Source: Larix kaempferi (Eukaryota; Streptophyta; Pinopsida; Pinales; Pinaceae). From it: 64,000 bases of DNA. Location of the stretch: assembly GCA_027924585.1 (NCBI GenBank), contig BSBM01000762.1, positions 10,822,501 to 10,886,500 on the forward strand, written 5' to 3'. The notes under the pieces are model-generated. The model saw only the letters and a program-made list of their open reading frames with translations, ran no database searches and was not told the DNA's origin. The position numbers and the translations under genes are program-made. Of this stretch, positions 1-11,361 are shown piece by piece (position 1 is the stretch's first letter; every line of letters begins with the position of its first letter).

Positions 1-1310
1 CTCTTCTTTCTCAGAGACACCTATCTACGGCTGTCTTTAGAACATGTGTTCAAGGATGATGCAATCCCCTTGTCACCTTAGACCCTGTCTAAGGACCATC
101 CACCAACCTCTCTGTCAGCATCACCAATGCGGGCAATCTCATCATAAGTGATCACATCACTCCCCCTTTCGAGGAGGGTCCTTCTAAACTATATTAAGTT
201 TGTCTCGAAAAGCTTTACTTGAGGTAGAGGTTTGGTTAGTACATCGGATCGGTAGAGGTTTGGTTAGTACATTGGTAACTTGTTACAAATTCAAACTTTA
301 ATTCCTTTCTGCACCATATCTTGTATATAGAAATGTCAGATCTCTATGTGCTTTGACTTATCATGGAACACTGGATTCTCTGCCATTTTGGTACAACTCT
401 GTTTGTCACATAGGATCACAGTTGGGTCTATCTCTAAGTCAAACAATCCTGAAGCCATACTGCTTCATAACTTAGCAGAGCAAGTAGCCATATATTTCGC
501 TTGTGCTGAGAGACACACTAGAGTGCTTCCTGCTAAACCACAAGATCATGGCTGATCCCAGACAATAACATCTTCTCAATGTGCTCTTCCTGTCTGATAC
601 ACTTTCTGCTCAATCAATATCTGTGTAGCCATCTGAATTCATGATCTCCAAGATAACATAGATCAAATTCTATCGTATCCTTTAGGTACCTCATCACATG
701 ATTTGCAACTAATAGGTGAACACATCTAGTTTCCACTAGATACTGACTCAAGGTGTTTACATCAAAGCATATATCTGACCTAGTATTCGTTAGACACATT
801 AATGACTTAATAATTTGTTTGTACAGAGTTATATCCAATAACTCTCATGAGTCATCTGCTAACAACTTGAAGTTGGAATCCATGAGAGTGGCCATTCCAA
901 CACCTCAAGTCCTTTTAATATTTCTCAGCATACTTTCCCTGGTTGAGAAAGATTCCTTCTGAGCCTTGCCATACTTCCAGACCTAGGAAGTGATGCATCA
1001 ATCTGAGATCTTTCATTTTCATTTATGCAGCCATCTTCTTATTTCTTTTCATGATTTGTTTCTCATTCCCTGTCAGAAATATATCATCTACATACAATAA
1101 TAGTATGATCCATAACCTTGAGGTAAAGGTTAGGAACAACTTTACTTTTGGTAAAGCCCAAGCTTATCAAGAAACTGTCAATTCTCCCTTTGTGACTGAA
1201 CATCATTCACACTCTGCATTGAATGATCTTCTGCATATCTATCTGTGCCATCTCTCGTTATATGGGTCTACTGATATGAGCCTCAATATCATTCGAACTC
1301 TGTGGTGAGT
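1..1310 (-). pseudogene. Ty1/copia pol remnant: reverse transcriptase, RNase H and C-terminal tail
   Basis: Read on the minus strand, this is the 3' part of a copia polyprotein. The RT catalytic motif YVDD followed by IFLTGNE is intact at 1083-1094. Further along come the RT/RNase H connection (SLMCLTNTRSDICFDVNTLS, 614-838), an RNase H stretch with the copia-typical AEAEY/ACSASCEA-like region near 440-510, DNQS near 400, and the C-terminal LTKPL motif near 220. The frame is broken by stops and shifts at several points, so no functional protein is possible. The 3' LTR expected on this strand would lie left of the window. Its partner 5' LTR and PBS are probably those at 4136-4753. Family identity is confident. 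Exact ends are approximate. Confidence 0.85.
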
Positions 1311-4135
1311 TCTTTCTTGCATCCATGTCATCTGTGTATAGAAACCATATTCAACCTTGTAGCAAAGGTTGAGATCCACATCACCCATGGTGATCATTAA
1401 GCTCATCAATTGATTATCGATCCTGGGTACCCATACAGAACCTGATTCACACTTCTTCTTTAATTACACCATTAAGAGAACGGTCTTATCTATCCACTTG
1501 GAGCAAACATCTTGTCATGATTCTCTTCCTCTTTCTAAGAGAATCTTCTAGCCATGAGCCTTCTATATTTTGTTTGATTTGTAAATCTTCTTGTTGAACA
1601 TCCATCACTTGTTCGGTGTCCATCATTCTTCATAATCTTTCCTACAAATCAAAATTAAGTACATGATTAGTAATACTTCATAATCATGAAATCATGTTGA
1701 CATGATAACCTATTATGCATACAGATATCATTTACATAGTTATGCAACTATCTCGACCAATACTTTGGCACAACACTTTTCCATATCCTGTATGCATACA
1801 GTGGCTATCTAGATGCCTTCCATCTCTACCAGAACATACTATCGAGAGTGTGCACATCTCTCAGCATGTCAGCAAAGAGGTTTCATTCTAGACAAGCAAT
1901 AATGGAATGTTTGTCCAACTTACCAATCATATGCATATTAGTAGTATATTGTTCAATGCTCTATGAATGTTTACACTCCGCATGATATATTCTAGGAATA
2001 CAAATATGCATACAAGCAATATCATTTACTATTTCAAATAACAACTCAAATACTTATCTTTTATGTTTGTGTGGTTGCCTCCCGCTTGATCTTCTATATG
2101 TCTTTTGAACTTCTATTCATTCTGTACCACTGTGCATGCTCAAGTGTGCACTAGTGTCATCCTCATGATCTCATACACAAACATACATTCATTAGTATAT
2201 TATAAATATTATCAAAACATTATAATTCTAAATAATCTTTGAATATGTATAGTCATGATCATTAGTATTCAGGGTTTTAAGGAAGTCTTCATGCATATTC
2301 TTGTTTGATCATTCTGGTTAGTTAAATCATCAAGATAAGAGACATAATATGTATAAACCCTTGATTACTAACTTTATGAATAAGCATAACCAATCATACC
2401 AAGTATACTTATATAAGGGATCCTAACACAAGTTAAGATTTTAACTTGACATAGGAAAACATACCTGGATTAGTATACCTACTTAGTTATGTCTAACATA
2501 CCTAAACAATATCTTCTTTGTTCTCTTCAATGATTTAGAGATCCTGTGCTAGAACCTGCATATCTCATAGGTTAAGCATAATATAACAAAGTAATACATA
2601 CCTTGTAAGTAGAACAAATATTATGGATGATTCTTTGTCTTCATGTTGTCATGGTTATGGAACTTGATTTGTCTTTTGTGATGTACCTGTATCTTGTTAG
2701 CAAACAACATCAACCTCATACAACACCATAATGCATTAGTACAATCATATAGCCCTAATCAATGAATGTCTTCGATCATTCACATGCATTCATACTGTTT
2801 ACTAGGATGATAAGACAATTCTAACATTAATCAAGATTGTACTAATAAATAATATGAAGACAAACACATTATGTACTTAATCAAGAATCAGATTTCAAGA
2901 CATACCTGAACCTCCTTAAGTCATACTTGTCGAGACTTCTTGTAGTCTTCTTATGTAAGGCCTTAGCCTCAACTCCCCCTGAAACTTGATCTGGAGCTTG
3001 ATTAGGGTTTGCTAGAGAAACCCTAAAAATTAAATCTTTGACTTTCACACTTCTGAATGGATGGGAGGATGTGTCTTGCTGAGCTGATCAAACTAGCATA
3101 CTTGAATTTTGAAATCTCCAAAATTTGACCCCTCAAAATTGCCTTCGAAACTTCTGGATCTTCTAGACAGGAACCCGAACTAGGGTTTGATGAAGCCCAC
3201 CCTTATTTCCAATCAAAAGGTTCGATCCAAGGCTCTAAACTCTTATTTTTCTGAGGAGCTTCCAGCCGTGGTTACAGACTTCAAAAATTCCAACTTTTGT
3301 TGAAGCCTTAATTTTCCATCTTTCCGATCAAAATCCCGAACTAGGGTTTGATCAAGCCCGGTCTTTTACCCAACCAAAAAATTTGATCTTGGTCTCTAAA
3401 TTTTGATTTTCCTGAGTAGCATTCAGCTGTGGATTCCGATTCCAAAAATTCTAGCTTTCTCCGAAACCCTAAATTCTGGAAGCCATGAATGAAGGTGCTC
3501 CAAAAATAATTCTGTTTTGACAGAAATATGTACCTGATTGTTTCTGCTGTAACTCCGAAATTTTTGCTCCACAGGGTCTGAAAACGTTTTTTGTGGTAGC
3601 CTGACCTGTCATATTTCCATCCTGACAGGTCTGACCTCAATTGGATTTTCTGAGAGAGAGTTATGCCAAGTGTCGCAACGTGACCTGTTTATGGGATAAA
3701 ACAGGAGAGCGAACTTGTATGGCGTTCCACGTGTCATTGGTTGAACTTTGGCCTCTGAAAAAGTTTCCTGAGATAGTAAAGTCTGTGTACTACCTGTCAC
3801 TTTTTACGAAATTGCATGTGGAGCTTCCTAGCCCAAGTTATGACCTTTTTTCCTAGGTCACCTAATTTTGACTGAGATATGGAAGAGGCAGAAACCCTAA
3901 CTTGTACTGATCATAACTCACAAAGTACAATGAATCTAAGGGTGCCCTTTAGACAAAAGGTACCTGGGGATGTTATATACAACCTTTAAAGGTTTCAGAT
4001 CCTGAACCTTCACCAAAATGTATTTATAGCGAAAGTTCCACGATGACTGGGTTTTGCTATATAAAACCCTAACCTTCAAATTATCGCAAGAGAAGCAAGT
4101 GTCGCAAGTGCCATAAATTGCCTTCCTTCAGGTTA
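1311..4135 (-). other. degenerate interior of the copia element, no gene recognised
   Basis: This stretch lies between the copia RT and the primer-binding site on the same strand, where gag, protease and integrase would normally sit. I could not recognise any of these domains. It contains several AAACCCTAA words and AT-rich sequence without a long open frame; the longest (3341-3640, minus) matches nothing I know. It may be a heavily decayed or deleted gag-integrase region, a non-autonomous leader, or unrelated inserted sequence. Confidence 0.35.
3174..3495. repeat. diverged tandem duplication, period 161 bp
   Basis: The word CCCGAACTAGGGTTTGAT starts at 3174 and again at 3335. The sequence that follows stays alignable across the unit: GATCC/GATCT, then CTCTAAA, TTTTCTGAG, AGC.TTCAGC, CAAAAATTC. 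Two copies are visible, with substitutions scattered through them. It sits inside the presumed leader of the copia element. Confidence 0.75.
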
Positions 4136-4147
4136 GCTCTGATACCA
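4136..4147 (-). promoter_or_regulatory. copia primer-binding site (initiator tRNA-Met type)
   Basis: The plus strand reads GCTCTGATACCA. The minus strand is therefore TGGTATCAGAGC, the standard complement of the 3' end of plant initiator methionyl-tRNA used as primer by most copia elements. It abuts the LTR boundary at 4148 directly, which fixes the element orientation as minus. Confidence 0.88.
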
Positions 4148-4753
4148 TGTTAATATTTAATATGCTAAGACATAAAATAGTAGCATTACATTCCATTTCA
4201 CAATAATAGCATATACAGGATCACTGAAGAAACAACAAGCATAGCATAAACACAAGAGACACAGATTTATCCTAGGAAAACCTCATGGGGTAGAAAACCC
4301 AGCAAAGCTTCCTCAATATAGATGACCAGCAAATACAAAAGATGTAACCCTGAGCATAAGCTCCTCCTTCTCCATAGTAGATATCTCTCTCATAAGTGCA
4401 CCACTCTCAAGTGAGTGAGTGTGTGTTAAATGAGGAATACACCTCCTCTATTTATACACTACTCCGACTTGTCTTTTTACACAAATCATATAGGCTCGTA
4501 TTTAACCATTGGGTTAAATACCCCATTACAACTGACTGGGATGACCCCTATAGGGTGGTCTAATAACCCTTTGACCCACATAACACATACAGGGCCGACC
4601 CCCCACTAGGGAAGTCTAATAACCCAAGTTACCACATTCTGACGGAGGAATAAACATCTCCGGATATACAATAAGATCTTCAAGGAGGAATGAAACATCT
4701 CCAGAATAATAAAGTACAAATATAATATTCTTTGAAGTTACAATATCTCAACA
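4148..4753 (-). repeat. Ty1/copia LTR (606 bp)
   Basis: Bounded by TGTTAATATTTAA at the left and ATATCTCAACA at the right, so it has TG...CA ends with a short TGTT/AACA inverted repeat. The PBS at 4136-4147 makes it a 5' LTR of the minus-strand copia element to its left. Unexpectedly, its other side (4754-4775) reads on the minus strand as a purine-rich run, GGGATTGGAGGGGAAAA, exactly where a polypurine tract would precede a 3' LTR. One LTR therefore appears shared by two copia units, one of them truncated. Confidence 0.8.
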
Positions 4754-4835
4754 TTTTCCCCTCCAATCCCAAGCTTAGGTTGATCTCTCTCCCCCTTGTG
4801 GAAGGATATCCCCCCATCTCTTCTTCATCCTTCTT
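4754..4835 (-). other. polypurine tract and 3' interior scrap of a second copia unit
   Basis: On the minus strand this runs through AAGAAGGATGAAGAAGAG, then GGGGGGATATCC and CAAGGGGGAGAG, and ends in GGATTGGAGGGGAAAA against the TG of the LTR. This is typical of the last bases of a copia interior. No coding frame can be followed further right. Confidence 0.5.
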
Positions 4836-4969
4836 GGTCTACAGTAGTCGTGTGTTATATTAAATATAAAACGTACATAATTAATTATTTTGGTCATAGT
4901 GGACCATTCATATTTCGTTTCTAGCCATTTCCTTCATAATTACATTCTAAGTCAAAATAGGGTGTTACA
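4836..4969 (-). repeat. end fragment of a gypsy-type LTR
   Basis: The plus strand ends TTCTAAGTCAAAATAGGG then TGTTACA. This parallels the right-hand ends of the two LTRs of the gypsy element at 11,362-21,002, which read TTCAAGTCAAAGATGGGGG and TATTACA. It is probably the terminal piece of a related, diverged LTR. Only the end is recognisable. Confidence 0.4.
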
Positions 4970-5029
4970 TCTACTGACTACTACCAAATTGAAGATGGAG
5001 GTTGAAGAGTCACGTGCCATGGATATTCC

Positions 5030-5590
5030 TACATACTTGTTGTTCTTTTAGAGACGAAGAAGAGCTTTAGGGTGGGGGAGATGTTGGAGGGGACCCTTCG
5101 AGCCCCTTAAACTATCATCACTATTTTGTGTTAATGTACTATAACTAAAGAGCAGTTGGATCCAGAGAAAATTTTAGGGGAGAAATTTCGCCAATTGGCT
5201 ATTTTTGGGTTTTTTTCATAAAATTAATTCGCTATTTGGTCATTTTTAGTCTCTAATATCGCCTATATTTACATAAAATGTGTTTTTTTATCATAATATT
5301 TGCCCAAATTTACAATTTTCAGTAGTAAATTGTATGTTTCATATTTAATATTGACCTACCTATCTATATATATGTTTTCTTCAATCTAAAATAATCGTCT
5401 AGAATACTACACTTAATTATACTATTAGAATCCTTAAAAAATACCCTGGTTGGAGCGGGTGTAACTGCTCCATCCTCTTTACATGATGTATAAATACACC
5501 ATCCAAGATGAATAAAAGCTAGATAAATGTTATGTCCCATTCTTGTCTTGTTGGTTCTATATGTATGCTTATCAGTTATCTATGTTTGAA
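5030..5590 (+). repeat. plus-strand LTR preceded by a polypurine tract
   Basis: A purine-rich run, AGGGTGGGGGAGA (5069-5081), is followed directly by TGTTGGAGGGGACCC at 5082. That is the usual junction between a gypsy interior and its 3' LTR on the plus strand. Downstream are a TATA-like GATGTATAAATACACC near 5487 and AATAAA near 5511, a promoter and poly(A) pair expected inside an LTR. The right end is not clear; it lies before the oppositely oriented gypsy RNase H at 5604. Confidence 0.5.
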
Positions 5591-5603
5591 TGCCATGTGG
5601 TTC

Positions 5604-8570
5604 TTATGAATCCAATAGTTTCCTGCTTGTAAAGGAGACTGGGGGGTCGATGTTACCTTCACTAGGTTGTTCTAGCACTGGGACAAGTACGACAGACGAC
5701 ACATCGACATGTATATGAAACATGCACGTCCAATCAGGGAAGATCAAGATGGGCATCGTGATTAGCATTTCCTTTAGGGTATCCAATGTCTATTGACACT
5801 CTTGGGTCCATAGATACTTGATTTATTTCTTTAATAATGCCTCCATTGGTGTTGTCATAGGGAATCCACCTTGTTGACCAACATCTTATCATGTTCAATC
5901 ATAAAGGGGGGTTTTTTAATTGTGAAAAATAAATTCAATATATTGTAGGTATTAGGGGGTGGGAATAGGGTATGGGGGATTTATAGGTATTGAGGGGTAT
6001 AAAAAGGGGTATCTAGCAAAAATAGGGAATATCTCATAAAATAGGGTGCTTTTAATTGGAAATATGGATTGGGAGGGGAGATCAAGAAAAGGATCTTGGT
6101 AGGTATTTATCAATATCTAATGAAATTAGGGATATTCTTTAATATACCATGAATGAAGGTGCTACGGAATAGTTTCATTGAGTGAAGACCCTGTGGGTGT
6201 TGTAATGCTAGCATTATTTTTAATAAATTTCCTATAGTACCCTGTATGGCTTAGAGTGGCACACAATTCCTTGACATATGTTGAGACCAGTAGGTTCATT
6301 ATAACTGCAATCTTTGCTATATCTACAAGTAACCATTCTTTGCACACAATATGTCCAAATATGATTCCAAATGGGGTAAAAATTAGACATTTCTTCAAAC
6401 TAAACGAAATTTGTAGCTATATGCATCTATCCAGCATCAATCTTAGATCTTGTAAGTGATTCTTCAACAAACTAAACACAATCTACTCATCTAAGTAAAC
6501 GTCCAAAAACTTATGTGTGAATTCCTTGAATGCTGTGAGAACAATCCTAGAAACCACCATTGGTGTGTTCTTCAACCTAAAAGGCATGATAGTGTATGCA
6601 AAAGACCCCCATTCGGTTGCATTTTTTTTTTCTTGCAGTCCTATTTAACAATACACACTTGATGGTACCCTGAGAATCCATTAGTAAATGAGTAAGCTTC
6701 TTTCCACCCTCATTCTCTAATACATCATATGTAAAAGGGGTAGGGAAGGGATCATGTACATAGGCTACATTTAAATTCCTAAAATCGACACATATCTAGA
6801 TTCTCATCTAATTCCATATCCAGATTTTCGATTTTCTTATCTTGAACCACCATAGGACTAATCCATTCTGATTCGTTGGTAGGGGAGATAATACTTGCAT
6901 CTAGCATTTGATCAAACTTCTTATGCACTTTTTCGTTATATATTGGATTTAGTTTATAGGGTCTCTTTCGGATTGGCTTAACTCCTTCCTTAAGTTGGAT
7001 CTTCATTTCTCTGAACAAACATGGTATTCCCTTCATTTATGAAAAAGTATGTGGAAAAAAGTCCTTGTATTCTTTTAAGAAATCAACTAATTGAGTAATT
7101 GTTTCTTAGTCCGAGTATCCACCTATGATATCAATTTCAGATCGGATTATGTCCCTTTGTTATATCTCTTTGTCTTTAGTGGTTCCATAAATTCCAACAC
7201 AACATTGGTATATGGCTCATTCTATACCACACTTTCTCCTATGGTTTTTTTAATCTATATCTTATGCGGGTCTTCGTCTTCCTCCACTTCTATGTTGTCT
7301 ACTTTACAATTGTTGACAGTTTCGTTTAGTTGTGCCAGGTTCTTGTGATATGCAAACTTTAGGTCCTTACGCAGGACTCATTAGCTTTTGCGCAAAAATT
7401 AAATGCTTCATCTGGTGAGGAAGAATATCTAGGTCAGGATCATATATGCTAAACTTAAATGTTGCAGTCAACTATGCACTTATCATCTCTCAAGTTATCG
7501 TTTTCCTCCTTATCTCCTGTTTCACATACCAACAATGCAGAATGACATCCAGGGTGTGTATGAACCTTTTAACCCATTGACTATGTGGGACACTTTTCAT
7601 TGTCCATCTTTTCTCACAACACACCAAATGCTCGTACGAGTCTTATATGCCCTTAAATCTATTCATCAATTCCAGTTATACCATGGGATGGAATCTTACC
7701 TTAATGCATTCTTTGGTCTATTCCCACCTGTGTAGGTCATCCTTATGCATCTCCCACTAGCGTGAAGGAATCCCCCTTACTACTACATCCATAACCTAAA
7801 CTCTCTAAACTTCAAGTATATGTTCCTCCATATTCTCTAGAAATATATCCACCCTTTTTGTTCCATCAAAATTCAATGGATTGCGTAGATCGGATCCAAT
7901 CCAATGCATGGACTTGTTAAACATAGTGCATCTACCAATGGACACATCATATAGCCGATTCTTCCATCTATCTAATGCATCTTGAGAATCTGTGTCGAAA
8001 GAATATATATTGCACCAACTTAGCTCTCTGTATGCAGTTGGATTCATATAATATTCTCTCCTTTCGATTACGTGATATATGTTCTCGATTTCAATGCTAT
8101 TGGCATCATCATTTACTAGATCTTTGTAGCATGCTCCTTCTGTAGCATCAAGTAGGGCCACCACGCACAACTCCTCTATTTCAAAAGACATCCATCGTTT
8201 TTTTAGGTTAAGGATAGTGTTGTTGCCGAACACCCAATCTATCCCCAACAAAGATGCATAAGGACCTATCTCTTCGAGTATCTATATCACCTCAAAATAT
8301 GCTATCGTTTTCAGCCCATCAATATCCACTTTGACATTCTCCAGCCTACCAATGGCATATATCTTGCATTGATTTTCTAACTGGAGTTGAAGGGGCGACC
8401 ACACTAACTTCGGTTTTCTTGTCAATTCCCAAGAATTATTAGGAAATATATTGATGTTTGATCCCAAGTCGAGCATTACATCTTTCATATCATATCCACT
8501 TAATTCAAGCGCTAGCTTGAAGTCTTTCTTGGTACTTATTTTCTTTGCTAACCTGTCACACACTCTACTC
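5604..8570 (-). pseudogene. Ty3/gypsy polyprotein remnant #1 (protease, gag-like block, RT, RNase H)
   Basis: Read right to left. Aspartic protease: VMLDLGSNINIFP at 8282-8563, where the usual D-S/T-G is altered to D-L-G-S, then MLGIDWVFGN and LKKRWMSFE near 8251. A gag-like block follows: NPLNFDGTKRVDIFLENMEE near 7805-7870, a W-E-M-H-K stretch near 7750, and RFIHTLD-like residues near 7540-7570. RT: RPYKLNP and ESEWISPMVVQ (6779-7036), DFRNLN..HDPFPTPF, a catalytic YLDE instead of YLDD near 6495 followed by a stop, then FGHIVCKEWLLVD and TGYYRKFIK (6162-6398). RNase H: DTLKEML...HVDVSS..VPVLEQP (5604-5786). Integrase was not found. Many stops and shifts make it non-functional. Confidence 0.85.
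5856..6195. mobile_element. hAT-type MITE inserted in gypsy RT, 340 bp
   Basis: The 8-bp word GGTGTTGT occurs at 5848-5855 and 6196-6203 and brackets a 340-bp block absent from the gypsy reading frame. On the minus strand the host reads ASITTP before the block and TTPMEALLKK after it. Removing the block plus one 8-bp copy restores a continuous RT sequence. Ends are imperfect inverted repeats (CATAGGG at the left; CACAGGG as the reverse complement of the right end). The interior is purine-rich on the plus strand with many GGGGTAT/TAGGGTAT words and has no coding capacity. Eight-base duplications and CA..GGG ends are typical of hAT elements. Confidence 0.8.
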
Positions 8571-8830
8571 CAGTAGCGACGCGAAAATTGGCTCTTCCAT
8601 CTCTCTTAAATCCACCATCTGTGTGAGTATATTTGTTAATTTTCTTGCAACCTGAGGATTACCCAACACTTACAAACGACATTGAAGCAAATCACTTACT
8701 TAATCCTCAATATTTGCATGCCATCCTCTAGTTTCCTTCTGTGTTGTATTTTACCTACATTCATTATTGAATCTCACCTTTGGACAACCTCCATGTCATT
8801 TTGACATTTGTAAGATCCTAATGTCAGGTC
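8571..8830 (-). pseudogene. decayed N-terminal extension of gypsy remnant #1
   Basis: The minus-strand translation shows scraps such as TDGGFKRDG.ANF and ATGVECV just upstream of the protease, interrupted by stops. They sit where the protease-proximal part of a gypsy polyprotein would start. I cannot assign a domain. Confidence 0.35.
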
Positions 8831-9600
8831 CCATCAAAAAAACCAATTGTTGGCTCATGTCTATCAAACATAGGGTTCAATAGGGTTTACCAACAAATAC
8901 CCTACAAGCGTCAGCATATTCAATATTCCAAAGGATAGAATAAGGTCTCACCCGAGATATGCATAGGAATTACAGGGATAGTCACATAGGGTTCACAGTG
9001 AAGGACATTGATTATTTCCATCTACTTATTCATTCATTCATTCATTAACATGCATTCACATAAGTAGTAAACACCATATTGACATATATCTACGAGGAAT
9101 AAAGGATAAACCAAATTTATATTATCATCAAAATAGGAAGAGATACAATATACATCCCTTGGCTAAAAGTCCAAAAATCCCCATCAATTTCTCAATAGCT
9201 TACATTCTTTATCTTTCACTAAGTGTTCAATTATTTTCCAGTACAAAATCCCCTTTAAATAGGCCAATATTCCCATTCCATGTTATTAGCCTATGTGCAA
9301 CTTTAGTGACGTACAAAATTCCATGCATAGATTGTTGTTGATGTGCGACATGAACTTTCTACATGCTTCCTCCCTTGGTACACCTCACCCTGCCAATTTG
9401 AATCTTTGGTTCATGAACACTTGTCCAAAATTCAAGCCCAACAGAAATCTAATGAAGGGTTTGCGTAACTCCATTGTAAAGTGCTTAAATTGGTTAATGT
9501 TGGATTGTGAGTGTCCAATGATGGTTGAGTTGGACATGCCTTGGCATGTTGGTGGTTTTGCTAATTTTGGGTTTCCATGGTAAAAATCTTGTTCTTCATT
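8831..9600 (-). repeat. probable LTR/promoter region of gypsy remnant #1
   Basis: Lies immediately upstream of the gypsy #1 protease on the same strand. On the minus strand it contains GGCCTATTTAAAGGGGATTTTG (written in plus coordinates as 9248-9269), a plausible TATA box. An (ATTC)n run sits at about 9028-9047. Neither LTR boundary nor PBS could be placed with confidence, and two short open frames here (9159-9341, 9293-9583, plus) resemble nothing known. Confidence 0.35.
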
Positions 9601-10170
9601 GTTTGTGCTTGCTTATTCCTAACACGATTTTATTATCTTCTCAACTATGTTTGAGTTGAACATTACCCTTAACATTGTTTCCCACAAGGTAAAGAGTACA
9701 AGGATTCTTCAAATACATGGTTCCTTAAACTTGAATTGAGGATTTGGTTAACATAAATATAATTCTTTACAAGTGGATAGCAATCCTACATTGATCAAGA
9801 CTACCATTAATTTGGTTGAGAATTTAGGTTCCAACCTTCCAGGAATGTAGCTATGTATGAATATATGAGAGGGGAAGTGATGGATGCTTTCCCTAAATAT
9901 TGTAAATAATCAAGAGACCACCTTTCAAAATATGTATGTTAAAATATATCATTCTCTAGAAGATGCCTGACTATGCTTAGGCAATTTCTTTTGGAATAAG
10001 GGTGGTTTAAATGGAGTGAAGAATTGCTTTAGCCTATCTATGGAAAAGGATCATAACAAAAAAATATTTTTTCAACATTCAATGTTGAAAGGGAAACTAT
10101 CTCAAGGCATAGATAAAGGCATAGAAATAGTAGAAGAGAGTTATAACGTCCTCTTCATCCAATGCAAGCA
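9601..10170. other. AT-rich spacer, nothing recognised
   Basis: No open frame, repeat unit or element boundary was visible in this stretch. Confidence 0.3.
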
Positions 10171-11250
10171 ACAAAGGGGACATTAACTAAATTGGGGTCT
10201 CTAAATTTCACCCCACATTCATGTTACGAATTCATTTTATTGAGAAATATGTGTGTAGATGCATAGTAAAAATGCATAGCAGAAATAAAATACAATCCAC
10301 ACACACATAGCATGCAATTACAAGCATAAGTATCACATGCATATAAATAAAGCTATTGCACATAAGATATAAATAGAATACTTATATTTAAACAAAGAAG
10401 ATCCAAGCAACTGGCTGCGTAAGAGCGATTTTCCACCCAACCGTAGGCACTCTGTCCAGCATATACTATTTTTTATGAGATTCCACCCCCAAGTTGGGCT
10501 ATGAGGCCACCAGGGCGAAGGAAACATCTACAGACTTCTCTCTCTCATCCCATAACCCCTTTTTATCTCTATGCTTAGCCAAAGGCTCATCCAGAGCTCT
10601 ACAGGGATCTCACCAAGCCATTGTGATCCTAGACAATAATATAAATATTTAAATGGAAGATAAACATAGATTAAACAAAAAAACCCCTTAACAAAGATAT
10701 TTATCCCATAGAGTGAAACACTTATGAGTTTTACGAAATTTATAATCGATTTATTAAATAACACACAACAATTGTTTATTGGTTGAGGACATAGGTACAA
10801 GAAACTTGTATTAGTGAAGAGGGATTTAAGGTTTCATATCTACCCATTATATATGTGAAAAAAAAGAAACTCACAAGTGTAATCTACTACAACCAGTACA
10901 AAATTACCCTCAGATACAACAAAATTTATCAAGTATACAAGCCAAATTTTTCAATGAGGATTTGATTAAAGAAACTTATCATTTCTTGTAAATATGTTCC
11001 AAAGTAGTTGATTGTGGGGGGACTGATTTCCTCCCAACCTTAGGCTATTTTGTTTCAGAATGCCACCCCCATGATGAATAGGAGTTCATTAATGAGAAGT
11101 AGGGAATGGAAAAATTGTTCAACCTTGAAGGTCTTTGCAAAAATAAACCAAGATGTCATGATTGGGAATTTGTTTATTCTTCCAGCTAGCCCATATCTTG
11201 GCACGCTTCCCCTTGTTTCACACAACACAAGAAGCCATCCTCTCTATTTT
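10171..11250 (-). repeat. partial, rearranged copies of the gypsy #2 LTR
   Basis: 10,190-10,620 parallels 11,400-11,850 and 19,640-20,110. Shared words in order are CTAAATTTCACCCCA, GTGTGTAGATGCATA, CACACACACAT, AAAGAAGATCCAAGCAA, CCACCCAACC, GAGGCCACC and AAGGAAACA. A second, shorter match (CCTCCCAACCTTAGG, GCCACCCCCA) is at 11,030-11,075. These are fragments of another member of the LTR family, without visible pol. Confidence 0.6.
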
Positions 11251-11356
11251 ACATAGCCCATAAGGTATCCCCTTCCCTTTAATGCTCTTTAGTATGGACA
11301 AGGTAAGCTCCAATAAAATCATGCATACTTCCAACTTCGTTTACAACAACGTAACA

Positions 11357-11361
11357 CCTCT
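11357..11361. repeat. target-site duplication CCTCT (left) of gypsy #2
   Basis: CCTCT precedes the TG of the left LTR at 11,362 and recurs at 21,003-21,007 right after the CA that ends the right LTR. A perfect 5-bp pair is what Ty3/gypsy integration produces. Confidence 0.9.

Noticed and set aside
2995-4080. AAACCCTAA words as telomeric repeats
   Set aside because: They are single, scattered occurrences, not tandem arrays. The word is common in plant promoters and leaders.
9159-9583. Plus-strand ORFs as a small gene
   Set aside because: No start context, no domain, and the segment is better explained as the promoter-side LTR region of gypsy remnant #1 on the other strand.
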